Below are positions 8,514 through 15,222 of a stretch of 20,082 bases of DNA, in pieces (the first letter of the stretch is position 1; each line of letters starts with the position of its first letter). The notes below the pieces were generated by a model. That model was not told the origin of the DNA. It worked only from the letters and a program-made list of their open reading frames with translations, and made no database searches. This stretch comes from an uncultured Planctomycetales bacterium (GTDB lineage Bacteria > Planctomycetota > Planctomycetia > Pirellulales > S012-138). The stretch spans positions 1 through 20,082 of the forward strand of contig CALJLD010000132.1 of NCBI GenBank assembly GCA_937982665.1, in the 5' to 3' direction. The position numbers were made by a program, and so were the translations under genes.

Positions 8514-8678
8514 CTACTTCTTCTTTTCGACGTGAAGCGTGCGCTTCCGCAGTCGCGGGCTGTACTTCTTGAGTTTTAGCTTTTCACCGCCAGGCTTTCG
8601 CCGCAGGACATAGTTGTAATCGCCGGTTTCCTCGCAGACGAGAAACACCGTTTCAACCTTCTTCTTGGACTTTGCCAT
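8514..8678 (-). CDS. rpmG: 50S ribosomal protein bL33
   Basis: This is a small basic ribosomal protein of the large subunit, 54 residues from ATG 8678 (MAKSKKKVETVFLVCEETG). An upstream ATG at 8702 would add 8 residues, but AAAGG lies 8 bases before the 8678 ATG and the MAK start is typical. The family core is visible in LKLKKYSPRLRKRTLH. Of the four zinc-binding Cys residues of the zinc form only the first remains (Cys15); the others are Thr, Ser and Leu, so this is the zinc-free (C-minus) form. It sits upstream of holA. A 7-bp hairpin (8712-8731) and a 9-bp inverted repeat (8768-8807) precede it. Confidence 0.95.
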   Translation of the reverse strand: MAKSKKKVETVFLVCEETGDYNYVLRRKPGGEKLKLKKYSPRLRKRTLHVEKKK

Positions 8679-8711
8679 GACAGCGACCTTTATGAACCGC
8701 AACGCGGGAAT

Positions 8712-8731
8712 CGGCGAGATCTAGCTCGCCG
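8712..8731 (-). repeat. Short hairpin in the rpmG leader
   Basis: CGGCGAG and CTCGCCG form a 7-bp perfect stem (8712-8718 with 8725-8731) around a six-base loop. It lies 33 bases upstream of the rpmG start, so it would be in the 5' leader of the rpmG mRNA. A role in expression is possible but unproven, and no T-run follows. Confidence 0.45.
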
Positions 8732-8767
8732 GGCTCTGATTTCCGACAAGTGGCGTAGTTTACCGCA

Positions 8768-8807
8768 ATTCCAGGGCCACTGGCCAGGGCCATTTTGACC
8801 CTGGAAT
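8768..8807. repeat. Inverted repeat with nested GGCC palindromes upstream of rpmG
   Basis: ATTCCAGGG (8768-8776) is exactly complementary to CCCTGGAAT (8799-8807). The 22-base centre holds further self-complementary GGCC-type pieces, so several alternative folds are possible. It lies between the terminator of the mono-haem protein gene and the rpmG leader. It could be a regulator site, an attenuator-like element or a relic. No T-run flanks it. Confidence 0.5.
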
Positions 8808-8811
8808 GAAG

Positions 8812-8851
8812 TTGAAAACAAGAACCCAGGACCGCTGGTAGCAGTCCTGGG
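8812..8851 (-). terminator. Intrinsic terminator after the mono-haem secreted protein gene
   Basis: CCCAGGAC (8825-8832) and GTCCTGGG (8844-8851) pair over 8 bp. On the minus-strand RNA the stem extends by a U-G pair and two G-C pairs to a 5-base loop. It is followed on the minus strand by a T-rich stretch, TTCTTGTTTT. It lies about 77 bases past the stop codon at 8929. It separates that gene from rpmG. Confidence 0.75.
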
Positions 8852-8928
8852 CTCAATTCTCTCAAGCTGTATGTCAAACGCTGTGAAGCGGTTGTGATCG
8901 CCAAGGGCGAATCGTTGGGAAATGGCCT

Positions 8929-10173
8929 TTAGTGAATCAGGCCTTTGACGGTTTGGTAAACATCCACGGGATGGACGTCAGGATCATATCGCTCCAAAAC
9001 GCCGCCTTGCTCCATGGAGCCACGCATGCGGACGGAGTTTCCGTAGCCGTTGTAGCTGATGGTGGACGGATCAAATGGGTGGAATGAGAAAATCCCATCG
9101 GACCCACGGATTCGTCCGTACCAGTCTCGGCTGAAGTTAAAGTCACGCACGCTGGCTGCGACCGTTTCGTGGCAGCGGATGCAAGAATCGCGATCCGGCT
9201 GGACGAATCCGCCGTCGTAATTCTGCGGGATGACGTGGAACGAATCTTCAGTCGTTGGTGCAAATGTCACCAGGCCAGCCTCGTCGATGCGCCAGTATTC
9301 GGCCAAGACCGATTTGAACTGCGTCCCGCCCAGAAGTTCGGCAGCCAGTCCATCGTTGATCGGCGGTAGGCTATCGACTCCCATTTGCTGACGGAAGACG
9401 GCCTTGCCCGGCTGGCTGTCTCGCAAAGTCTGCTTGGGGAGTGCCGTATTGGATTCTAAATGACTGACCAGCGCGACAAGTTCGTTATCATCTTCCCAAG
9501 CGGGACGACGATCTTTAATAGCCTGCGCGAGGCTTTCCGCTTCTGGGAATGGGCGAAAGACATCAACACCCCACGCGCCCTCTTCACGATTACGAACGCG
9601 AACCTCAAAGGTATACGCGCGACCGTCCGCACCAGTCATATAGAGAACTTCTCCAACGAGCGCGCCAACGGGAAATAGCCAGGCATAGCCGGCGGAGTTA
9701 TCACCGGGTAGCCGCTTGCGATACCAGACGACGGGTTGCACGCGACCGTTTTCATCTTCTGGCAACCACAAGAACTTGAATGTGGAAACGTTGGACGTGC
9801 GGTGTGTTCCGGCAGGAGTTGACCAAGGGAACTCTCGGTTGCCGTTACCAAAAGGTTCGCCGCCATCAGCAGAGATATTGTAGGTTGGCGAATGGACGCC
9901 AGGCAGCATGGTGCTCCAATCTTGATACGCTTGCGGCATCTCACGTTCCGTGTACAAGATCAGCCGCGGATCTTCAAACTTCTCCTGCAGGTTCGGATCG
10001 TCAACTTCCGGCAATAGCCTGCGAAACGCGCTGTCCCTTTCAGCTGTCATCAATCGAAACGGCTGCGACTTAGCGCTGACACGATCAGGATCGTCATCAG
10101 GCTCAGCGGCAACCGTTGTCGCCAGGTACGCGGTACTGATCACCGCGCATAGGAATCCGAATTTTCGGATCAT
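8929..10173 (-). CDS. Secreted mono-haem c-type cytochrome-like protein
   Basis: The protein has 414 residues. The signal peptide is MIRKFGFLCAVISTAYLATT with an Ala-x-Ala site near 21-23. Residues 40-300 form an unrecognised, largely soluble region. A single CIRCH motif (331-335, CxxCH) signals covalent haem c attachment outside the cytoplasm. After it come SRDWYGRIRGSDGIFSFHPF and a C-terminal region with Met382, Met386 and several His that could supply the axial ligand. I cannot name the family. The CxxCH sits late in the chain, unlike most small cytochromes c, so this may be a sensor or enzyme with a haem-binding domain. The start ATG 10173 has AAGGGGA ahead, a good ribosome site. A terminator lies about 77 bases beyond the stop, so the gene ends its unit. 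Envelope electron transfer or redox sensing is an inference. Confidence 0.75.
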   Translation of the reverse strand: MIRKFGFLCAVISTAYLATTVAAEPDDDPDRVSAKSQPFRLMTAERDSAFRRLLPEVDDPNLQEKFEDPRLILYTEREMPQAYQDWSTMLPGVHSPTYNISADGGEPFGNGNREFPWSTPAGTHRTSNVSTFKFLWLPEDENGRVQPVVWYRKRLPGDNSAGYAWLFPVGALVGEVLYMTGADGRAYTFEVRVRNREEGAWGVDVFRPFPEAESLAQAIKDRRPAWEDDNELVALVSHLESNTALPKQTLRDSQPGKAVFRQQMGVDSLPPINDGLAAELLGGTQFKSVLAEYWRIDEAGLVTFAPTTEDSFHVIPQNYDGGFVQPDRDSCIRCHETVAASVRDFNFSRDWYGRIRGSDGIFSFHPFDPSTISYNGYGNSVRMRGSMEQGGVLERYDPDVHPVDVYQTVKGLIH

Positions 10174-10526
10174 GAAAATGTTCCCCTTATCTCCTTCGGG
10201 TCACGTGATATCCGCGGCGTTGCTCCCAAACCTCCTGGGCGCTCGCGGGATGAACATATTGATTCGGATTGCGGGCAGAGCAAATCAGGTTACGGCGAAA
10301 AGGCGAAGGAACGACTTCCGTGCGTAATCCGAGCCCGCGATGAAAAGCCCCGCGCTTTAGACGTTTTCCGTGCGACAGGGCCATTGAGTTGAATTGGGCA
10401 AACTTTGCGCGAACGGCAACTTAGAAAAGCTTGCCCAAGAGGTAAGCATGGTGGCGGGCGAAGCAGTCCTTGGCAAGTGGCTCAGCAAAAAAGCCAAGGA
10501 AATTCACACTGACGCGGAATACGGCA
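10174..10526. other. Intergenic stretch between the mono-haem gene and a membrane protein gene
   Basis: These 353 bases separate two minus-strand genes. They contain an 8-bp inverted repeat at 10467-10500 and an unproven 65-codon minus-strand frame (10187-10384) ending 13 bases before the mono-haem start. There is also a weak AAAGC/GCTTT hairpin near 10345. I could not place a promoter, although one is expected here. A plus-strand frame starting near 10394 has no family features and is probably chance. Confidence 0.5.
10467..10500. repeat. Inverted repeat downstream of the four-helix protein gene
   Basis: TCCTTGGC (10467-10474) is exactly complementary to GCCAAGGA (10493-10500), with an 18-base centre. 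It lies 27 bases beyond the minus-strand stop at 10527. The centre contains an A6 run, which is T6 on the minus strand. There is no T-tail after the stem on that strand, so it is not a typical intrinsic terminator, but it may help end or stabilise the transcript. Confidence 0.45.
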
Positions 10527-11174
10527 TCAGAGCCCGATCATGTCGACAAATGCTTGCCCGAATTTGTCGTCCATTGCCCATTTTACCACAAGCGCGATCA
10601 CGATCATCAGCGAGAGCGCTAACATCAAGCCGCCACGTGGGTTGCGTTGAACTTCGACTGTCTCCAAAGATCGGCGGAGGTTCTTCTCCAGATCACCCCA
10701 TGCTGTGAAGTCCTGGCGTGGACCGTTGGATACCAGCGATGCGTTTCGCAATATGGGAAAACTCTCAATTCTGCCTTGAATCCCGCGTTGCGGCAGAACG
10801 ACCGAATCGCCAGCCCAGTGGGCGTCAGAATCCATCGCCAATGCGGTCTCGGCAACGAGCAGCCGAAAGCGATCGGCATCGATGTTGTATGCAACCAATC
10901 GCGGCGCTGTTGAAAGCACAAACAGAGACCAACCAGACGCGTAGATGGCCAAAGCCAAACCCCAAGCGTATGGCCCAAACTCTGCAACAAAGATGGTTGG
11001 CATCAAGAGTTCAATCGGGCCCACAAGCACCAGGCCTGCAAGCGCCACACCCAACGCAGCCAAATCACGCGCACCGCTGCGCAATTGAGGTCGCTTCGAG
11101 AAGTTGATCAAGCCGAGTATGAACAGATACGCGGCAAGTGGGGTCAGGCCAATTGCTGCGCGAAGGGCGTCCAT
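10527..11174 (-). CDS. Uncharacterised membrane protein with three N-terminal helices and one C-terminal helix
   Basis: The protein has 215 residues. Hydrophobic segments at about 7-25, 36-63, 68-90 and 181-199 predict four membrane spans. A soluble loop of about 90 residues (92-180) sits between spans three and four. It starts ATG 11174 with an AGG five bases upstream. It lies 58 bases after the tandem-ACT gene on the same strand, so the two are probably co-transcribed from the promoter at 11811-11839. I recognise no domain in the loop and cannot give a function. Confidence 0.75.
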   Translation of the reverse strand: MDALRAAIGLTPLAAYLFILGLINFSKRPQLRSGARDLAALGVALAGLVLVGPIELLMPTIFVAEFGPYAWGLALAIYASGWSLFVLSTAPRLVAYNIDADRFRLLVAETALAMDSDAHWAGDSVVLPQRGIQGRIESFPILRNASLVSNGPRQDFTAWGDLEKNLRRSLETVEVQRNPRGGLMLALSLMIVIALVVKWAMDDKFGQAFVDMIGL

Positions 11175-11232
11175 AGGAACCTAAGTAACAAGTTAGATAG
11201 TGTTCAATGCTTGGCGTTGAAGTTGAACAGGC

Positions 11233-11724
11233 TCAATCGTCGGCGATCAGGTCGGCTTCCGTAAGCATGTTGAAGCCTTTGCTGGAAAGTGTATCGATCC
11301 CCATCTCAATGTTATCCACCATGAGTGCAACGGCCGGCTTGTCATGCGGTCGGGCAAGAATGGGATAGGTTTGGAGTATGTTCACCTCCGCTTGCAGCAG
11401 CGCTGTGCAGACTCGCAACAGCGGCTGTGGCGTTTGTGGCAACTCAACACCAATCAGGTCTGACTCGACAATCGCCAATCCCGCCCGCTCCAAAATCTCT
11501 TGACCCTGTTCCGGGTGGCTGAGCAGGAACCGAACGAACGCACACTCGACGGCTTCGGAAATCGTCAATGCGACGATGCGCACGCGAGAGCCTTCAAAGC
11601 GGCGGATGACTTCCAAGAGTTGCCCAACGCGGTTTTCAAGGAAAACCGTAAATTGGCGCAAGGTCGGATAGTCTCGCCCGCGCATGGTGGCAAAATCCGT
11701 TCCGCTGCCTTCGCCAATACTCAT
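11233..11724 (-). CDS. Tandem ACT-domain protein
   Basis: The protein has 163 residues. Residues 24-92 form a first ACT domain: QFTVFLENRVGQLLEVIRRF is the beta-alpha entry, followed by IVALTISEAVECAFVRFLL. Residues 101-160 form a second one: LLRVCTALLQAEVNILQTY and AVALMVDNIEMGIDTLSSKG. ACT domains bind amino acids or other small ligands and usually regulate an enzyme or act as stand-alone sensors. There is no catalytic domain here. An ATG at 11685 is an alternative start, giving 150 residues from MRGRDYPTLRQF, the point where the ACT fold begins; neither start has a good Shine-Dalgarno sequence. It has its own promoter candidate at 11811-11839 and precedes a membrane protein gene by 58 bases. 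The ligand is unknown. Confidence 0.85.
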   Translation of the reverse strand: MSIGEGSGTDFATMRGRDYPTLRQFTVFLENRVGQLLEVIRRFEGSRVRIVALTISEAVECAFVRFLLSHPEQGQEILERAGLAIVESDLIGVELPQTPQPLLRVCTALLQAEVNILQTYPILARPHDKPAVALMVDNIEMGIDTLSSKGFNMLTEADLIADD

Positions 11725-11810
11725 CGCTTTTAGCTGTCTGGAATTTTGAATTGCCGGTGCGGCCAGTTTTTTGCAAACGTGGCTAAGACCGGCGAGTCAC
11801 CAATCACGTA

Positions 11811-11839
11811 ACTATAGAGTATTCAATAACTACGGTCAA
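11811..11839 (-). promoter_or_regulatory. Sigma70-type promoter for the tandem-ACT gene
   Basis: On the minus strand TTGACC (11839-11834) and TATAGT (11816-11811) are separated by exactly 17 bases. Each matches the vegetative consensus at five of six positions. It lies between the mutase stop at 11875 and the ACT start at 11724, giving a leader of about 80 bases. This is the best promoter match I found in the window. Confidence 0.7.
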
Positions 11840-11874
11840 ATCTGAACGAAACCCACTCTGGGCCACACACCCGT

Positions 11875-13227
11875 TCAACCGCCGGAAGATAGGACGTTTG
11901 CTGCGCTTTGGCAAAGGGCCGAAGCATCATCGCGCGTTGTCGCTTCGGCGATGATGCGGACGATGGGTTCCGTGTTTGATGTCCTGACAAGCAACCACTT
12001 GTCGGACCAATCAAGCCGAAGGCCATCCAGTTCGCTGGTTGTTGCCTCGGCAAAGTGATTCTTCAACCGCGAGAGAGCTCCGGGAAGTTGTTCGGTCGAC
12101 ATCGCGACCTTGGTTTTCACGATCTCGTATTTCGGCAACTCGGCGGCCAGAGCACTGACCGATTGATCGCGCGTTGCCATGGCTTCCAGGATCATCGCGA
12201 TACCGATGAAACTGTCCCTGACAAAAACTATGCGCGGATCAATCACTCCACCGTTTCCTTCGCCACCTATCACGGCATCAACAGCCAGCATCTGGTCCAC
12301 AACGTTTGCCTCGCCAACTTTCGTGCGAAAATACGCCGCGCCGTGTTTATTGGCGATGTCTTCCGTCACGCGACTGGACGAACAATTGACGACAACCGGA
12401 CCAACCTTTTGCCGCAACCGTTGCTCGACGCACAACGCCAACGTGAGTTCTTCTCCCAGGTATTGGCCGTGCTCATCAATCACCGCCAACCGGTCCGCAT
12501 CCGGGTCTTGGCAAAACGTCACGTCGCAATTGTGTTCGCGCGCCAAAGCCATCACCGATTGCAAGTTCTCTTCGGTAGGCTCCAAAGGGTGTTCGTACTG
12601 TGCATCCGGCTGCGTACCGAACTCAACGACGTCGCAGCCGAGTTCTTGCAGCAACCGCACGCCCAACGGACCGCCGCCACCGTGATTGGAATCGAGCAAC
12701 ACGCGGAATTTCTTGCGGCGAATGGCATCAGCATCGACGGACTGAACGACAACCTCGCAATGCGCAGAGAGAGCGTCCTCCAACCGTTGAACACTGCCGT
12801 TGTCCGCGTGAGCAGATTCCGCAACATCGGAAAGCTCGCGGTAACGGTGCAAAACCGTTGCGCCCGCATCAGCAGGCAAGACTCGCCCTGCGGAGGAAAA
12901 GAGCTTCATTCCGTTGTACTCGGCCGGATTGTGGCTGGCCGAGATCTGAATTCCGCCCACGGCGCGATGCTGCTTGACCAGCACGCCCAGCGTCGGTGTC
13001 GCGGCGGAACCGGCAACCAGCACGTCAAAGCCAAGCTTCGCGAGCGTTTGCGAAATCACCGCTTCCAATTCAGCGGCCGATTTTCGCGCATCATTGGTGA
13101 TGACGAACACACCAGGCTTGAGCGTACCGGCAAATGCCGCTGCGTAGCGCGACGCGACATCCGCCGTAAGCGACTCTCCGACGATTCCTCGCAAGCCGGA
13201 GACGGTGATGATGGGTTCTGAAGCCAT
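11875..13227 (-). CDS. glmM: Phosphoglucosamine mutase / phosphohexomutase of the archaeal GlmM type
   Basis: The enzyme moves the phosphate of glucosamine-6-phosphate to position 1 (or acts on related hexoses), leading to UDP-GlcNAc. It has 450 residues from ATG 13227, a normal length; the frame stays open to 13734, but that extension overlaps the upstream gene and has no family features (ATG 13317 is the other candidate). The phosphoserine loop is SASHNP (Ser98), the metal loop DPDADR (241-246), the sugar loop GGEGNGGVIDP (321-331) and the phosphate loop RTSNTEP (415-421). GEGNGG is characteristic of archaeal-type GlmM, where classical bacterial GlmM has GEQSGH. Substrate range can therefore include glucose or mannose phosphates. 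No GlmS or GlmU neighbour is visible. The enzyme is cytoplasmic. The exact sugar is inferred. Confidence 0.88.
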   Translation of the reverse strand: MASEPIITVSGLRGIVGESLTADVASRYAAAFAGTLKPGVFVITNDARKSAAELEAVISQTLAKLGFDVLVAGSAATPTLGVLVKQHRAVGGIQISASHNPAEYNGMKLFSSAGRVLPADAGATVLHRYRELSDVAESAHADNGSVQRLEDALSAHCEVVVQSVDADAIRRKKFRVLLDSNHGGGGPLGVRLLQELGCDVVEFGTQPDAQYEHPLEPTEENLQSVMALAREHNCDVTFCQDPDADRLAVIDEHGQYLGEELTLALCVEQRLRQKVGPVVVNCSSSRVTEDIANKHGAAYFRTKVGEANVVDQMLAVDAVIGGEGNGGVIDPRIVFVRDSFIGIAMILEAMATRDQSVSALAAELPKYEIVKTKVAMSTEQLPGALSRLKNHFAEATTSELDGLRLDWSDKWLLVRTSNTEPIVRIIAEATTRDDASALCQSAANVLSSGG

Positions 13228-13355
13228 GGGCAAAGAATCAACTGGGGCCGCGCGGGATTTCTCGCCGGGGAGCTGTGTCGGGCGATTCGCTTGTTGTAGC
13301 GGAATTGGCGAATCCATACAGCAGGGCTTGCAGCTCGGCCCAAATAACCTGCTGG

Positions 13356-13915
13356 TTAGTCGGATGCCGCGGGAGCAATTTGGGCTTCTTCGCGTCTGGC
13401 GATGACGTAGCCAACCACGGCAAAGACAAAGAGCACGGCCACGGTCAACCAGGCTCCGGCGGAAAAGCTCTGCTGGTAATACATGCCCAAGGCCAGTCCC
13501 GCGCCAATCAACACCGCCGCCAGCAAGTAGAACATCCGCATCCCGTAGAGAAAAACAAACGGCATATAATGTGCTCCCAGCACAACCATGAACGCTGGAT
13601 AGAACCAATTCAGCTTGTGAAGCGCCGCCGCGCCGACAACGGGCAGAGTGATTGGTACGGTAAACGCCACTTGCATGCCCAAGCGGCCAAGGGGGTTTTC
13701 CGCTTTCATAGGAGGCCTGCCAAGCAGTCGGCATCCCAAAACGGTGAGCGGGAAGAACCTACGCCACCAAAGACCAAAACGCCGATCGCATAGCGGTGGT
13801 CGCCCCATGTGCCCAGCGCTGCGGAGACAAGCCACAACACCGCGGAAACCAGCTGGCCAACAAAACCTCCCAGGAAGGCCTGGCGGATATCACGTTGAGC
13901 GTCGTCAATCCGCAT
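13356..13915 (-). pseudogene. DUF7010-like integral membrane protein gene broken by a one-base frameshift
   Basis: Two minus-strand frames join into one sensible membrane protein. The first runs from ATG 13915 (GTG 13924 also in frame) and reads MRIDDAQRDIRQAFLGG, hydrophobic helices, then VLVFGGVG. The second continues from about 13757 as FFPLTVLGCRLLGRPP, KAENPLGRLG and GAHYMPFVFLYGMRMF to the TAA at 13356. Restoring one base near 13755-13758 (for example GGTTTC for GGTTC) yields about 186 residues with roughly five membrane helices. The NPLGRLG and GAHYMPF...LYG signatures resemble the DUF7010 membrane family (moderate confidence). Past the junction the first frame gives an unrelated 16-residue tail. 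The cause may be a sequencing error or a real mutation. No function is known. Confidence 0.75.
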
Positions 13916-13991
13916 CAAAGCCACTATTGGGTACAGCTATAAGATACCGCAGAAGGAAGTCAGCGGCGTCGCAAGCACAACTCTTGTCCGG

Positions 13992-14405
13992 CTATTGTTT
14001 GCGCTCAGAACTGAGATAGCCAACGCTGGACTCAAAGTAGCGCTTCTGGCGATGCACGGACTCGTCTGATTGTTTGCGACGGGTCTTGAGGTCGTCCAGG
14101 TTCGCCTGGCAGACGCGGCACTCGATCACTTCCAAGTGGAACTTCATGTAAGCAGTTGTTTGCTTGTCGAGCGTGCCCAACAAGAAACCGCCGAGTTGTT
14201 CACGTCGCGCGCAAGTGAGGCGGTTTCGTCGCCAGATTTCTCCCAACGTATGCACGCCGGCGTTGCGGCGTCTGTTGATATCGGCCAATCGTTCGCTCAA
14301 GCGAGGATCATCGCGCGCAGCTTTTTCAATCCGGGCCATTTCCGCCGGCGGCAGGTCTTCGTCCAGATAGGCTTCCAGAGCCGTGTTGGTGAATTCTTCG
14401 GCCAT
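13992..14405 (-). CDS. Putative soluble anti-sigma factor with Cys/His zinc motif
   Basis: The protein has 137 residues. The N-terminal part, ALEAYLDEDLPPAEMARIEKA, resembles the short helical start seen in anti-sigma-like proteins of Planctomycetes. Cys65, His90, Cys96 and Cys99 (HLEVIECRVCQANLDDL) form a likely zinc site related to the HC2 zinc finger. No membrane helix is present, so it should act in the cytoplasm. It follows the ECF sigma gene by 8 bases on the same strand, which is the strongest evidence that the two form a pair. The signal that would release the sigma factor is unknown; zinc or redox sensing through the Cys set is possible (inference). Confidence 0.72.
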   Translation of the reverse strand: MAEEFTNTALEAYLDEDLPPAEMARIEKAARDDPRLSERLADINRRRNAGVHTLGEIWRRNRLTCARREQLGGFLLGTLDKQTTAYMKFHLEVIECRVCQANLDDLKTRRKQSDESVHRQKRYFESSVGYLSSERKQ

Positions 14406-14413
14406 AACAAGTG

Positions 14414-15076
14414 TCAGTCTCTGTCGGCTCCCGCCCGGCTGCCGAGTTCGGGGAAGATATCGTACGGCAAGCCCTTCTTGCGCATGTGATTGCGGAGCTT
14501 GGCGATGAAATCAAACTTGTGGTTGGCGACTGTCTGTTCCGAAATGCCCAACTGATCGGCCGCTTCTTTGTTGGCAAAGCCGCGGACGAACAGCAACTCA
14601 ATGCATTGGATCTTTTCCCAATCGTCGCGCTCGCGCCAGTAATCGAGGCGTTCATTCAGCGCCTCAACCAAAGCCTGCTCTTCGATTTGCTTGCGCTCGC
14701 CGGAGCGCATGATGCTGCTGGGCCCGCGCGCGGAACCCGGCAGGTCCCAACTGCTACCAGACGGTGAAGATGACGGCGCGAGCGGAATTGTTGGACGGCG
14801 ACCCTCGCGGCGAAGATAATCCGTCAGCTTGTGCGCGGCGATCGAGAACAAATAGCCTTCCAGCGAGCGCGACTCATCGTAGTTCGGCAAACTGGTGGCA
14901 AAGCCGATGAACGCCTCTTGAACAATGTCTTCAGCGGCGGAGCGGTTGCGGAGCCGGCTTTCCACGAAAGCCAGCAGCCGGCCTTCGTAGTTGTTGATCA
15001 ACTCACTCCATGCGTCTTGATCCCTGCGACGAATGCGGGCCACGATCGAGTTGTCGAGTTCATTCGGTGAAGCCAT
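14414..15076 (-). CDS. ECF-family RNA polymerase sigma factor
   Basis: The protein has 220 residues from ATG 15076, with GAGG four bases ahead. The frame stays open to 15226, but that extension is basic and has no family features. Region 2 (about 22-90) includes AAEDIVQEAFIGFATSLPNYD and YLFSIAAHKLTDYLRRE; region 4 (about 152-198) has IQCIELLFVRGFANKEAADQ then LGISEQTVANHKFDF, a helix-turn-helix. The linker between (95-127) is long and rich in Ser, Gly and Pro. Such sigma factors direct RNA polymerase to stress or envelope genes. The anti-sigma-like gene follows 8 bases downstream. No autoregulatory promoter was recognised in the 146 bases upstream, after the preceding gene's stop at 15223. 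Confidence 0.9.
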   Translation of the reverse strand: MASPNELDNSIVARIRRRDQDAWSELINNYEGRLLAFVESRLRNRSAAEDIVQEAFIGFATSLPNYDESRSLEGYLFSIAAHKLTDYLRREGRRPTIPLAPSSSPSGSSWDLPGSARGPSSIMRSGERKQIEEQALVEALNERLDYWRERDDWEKIQCIELLFVRGFANKEAADQLGISEQTVANHKFDFIAKLRNHMRKKGLPYDIFPELGSRAGADRD

Positions 15077-15222
15077 GCGGCCTCTTGGAAGTGGGGATGT
15101 CCGCAATCTTGTGAGCAGCAGGCGTTGGGCAAGTGCCGTGTTTGCTGACGTTTTTGATCGCCGTCGTGCTGGATCTTGCCTCCCTGTTTCAGCAACCCTT
15201 GACCTAAAGGGCGGATGCCAGA

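Noticed and set aside
8873..8878. TTGACA on the minus strand just past the mono-haem gene
   Set aside because: No -10 element follows at a proper distance, and a terminator lies directly downstream.
10394..10708. Plus-strand frame starting in the intergenic region and running into the membrane protein gene
   Set aside because: The second half is antisense to a real gene, and the first half has no ribosome site or recognisable sequence.
12055..13221. Long plus-strand open frame of 388 codons opposite the mutase gene
   Set aside because: It is antisense to a clearly conserved enzyme, has no family motif and a composition typical of a complement of GC-biased codons.
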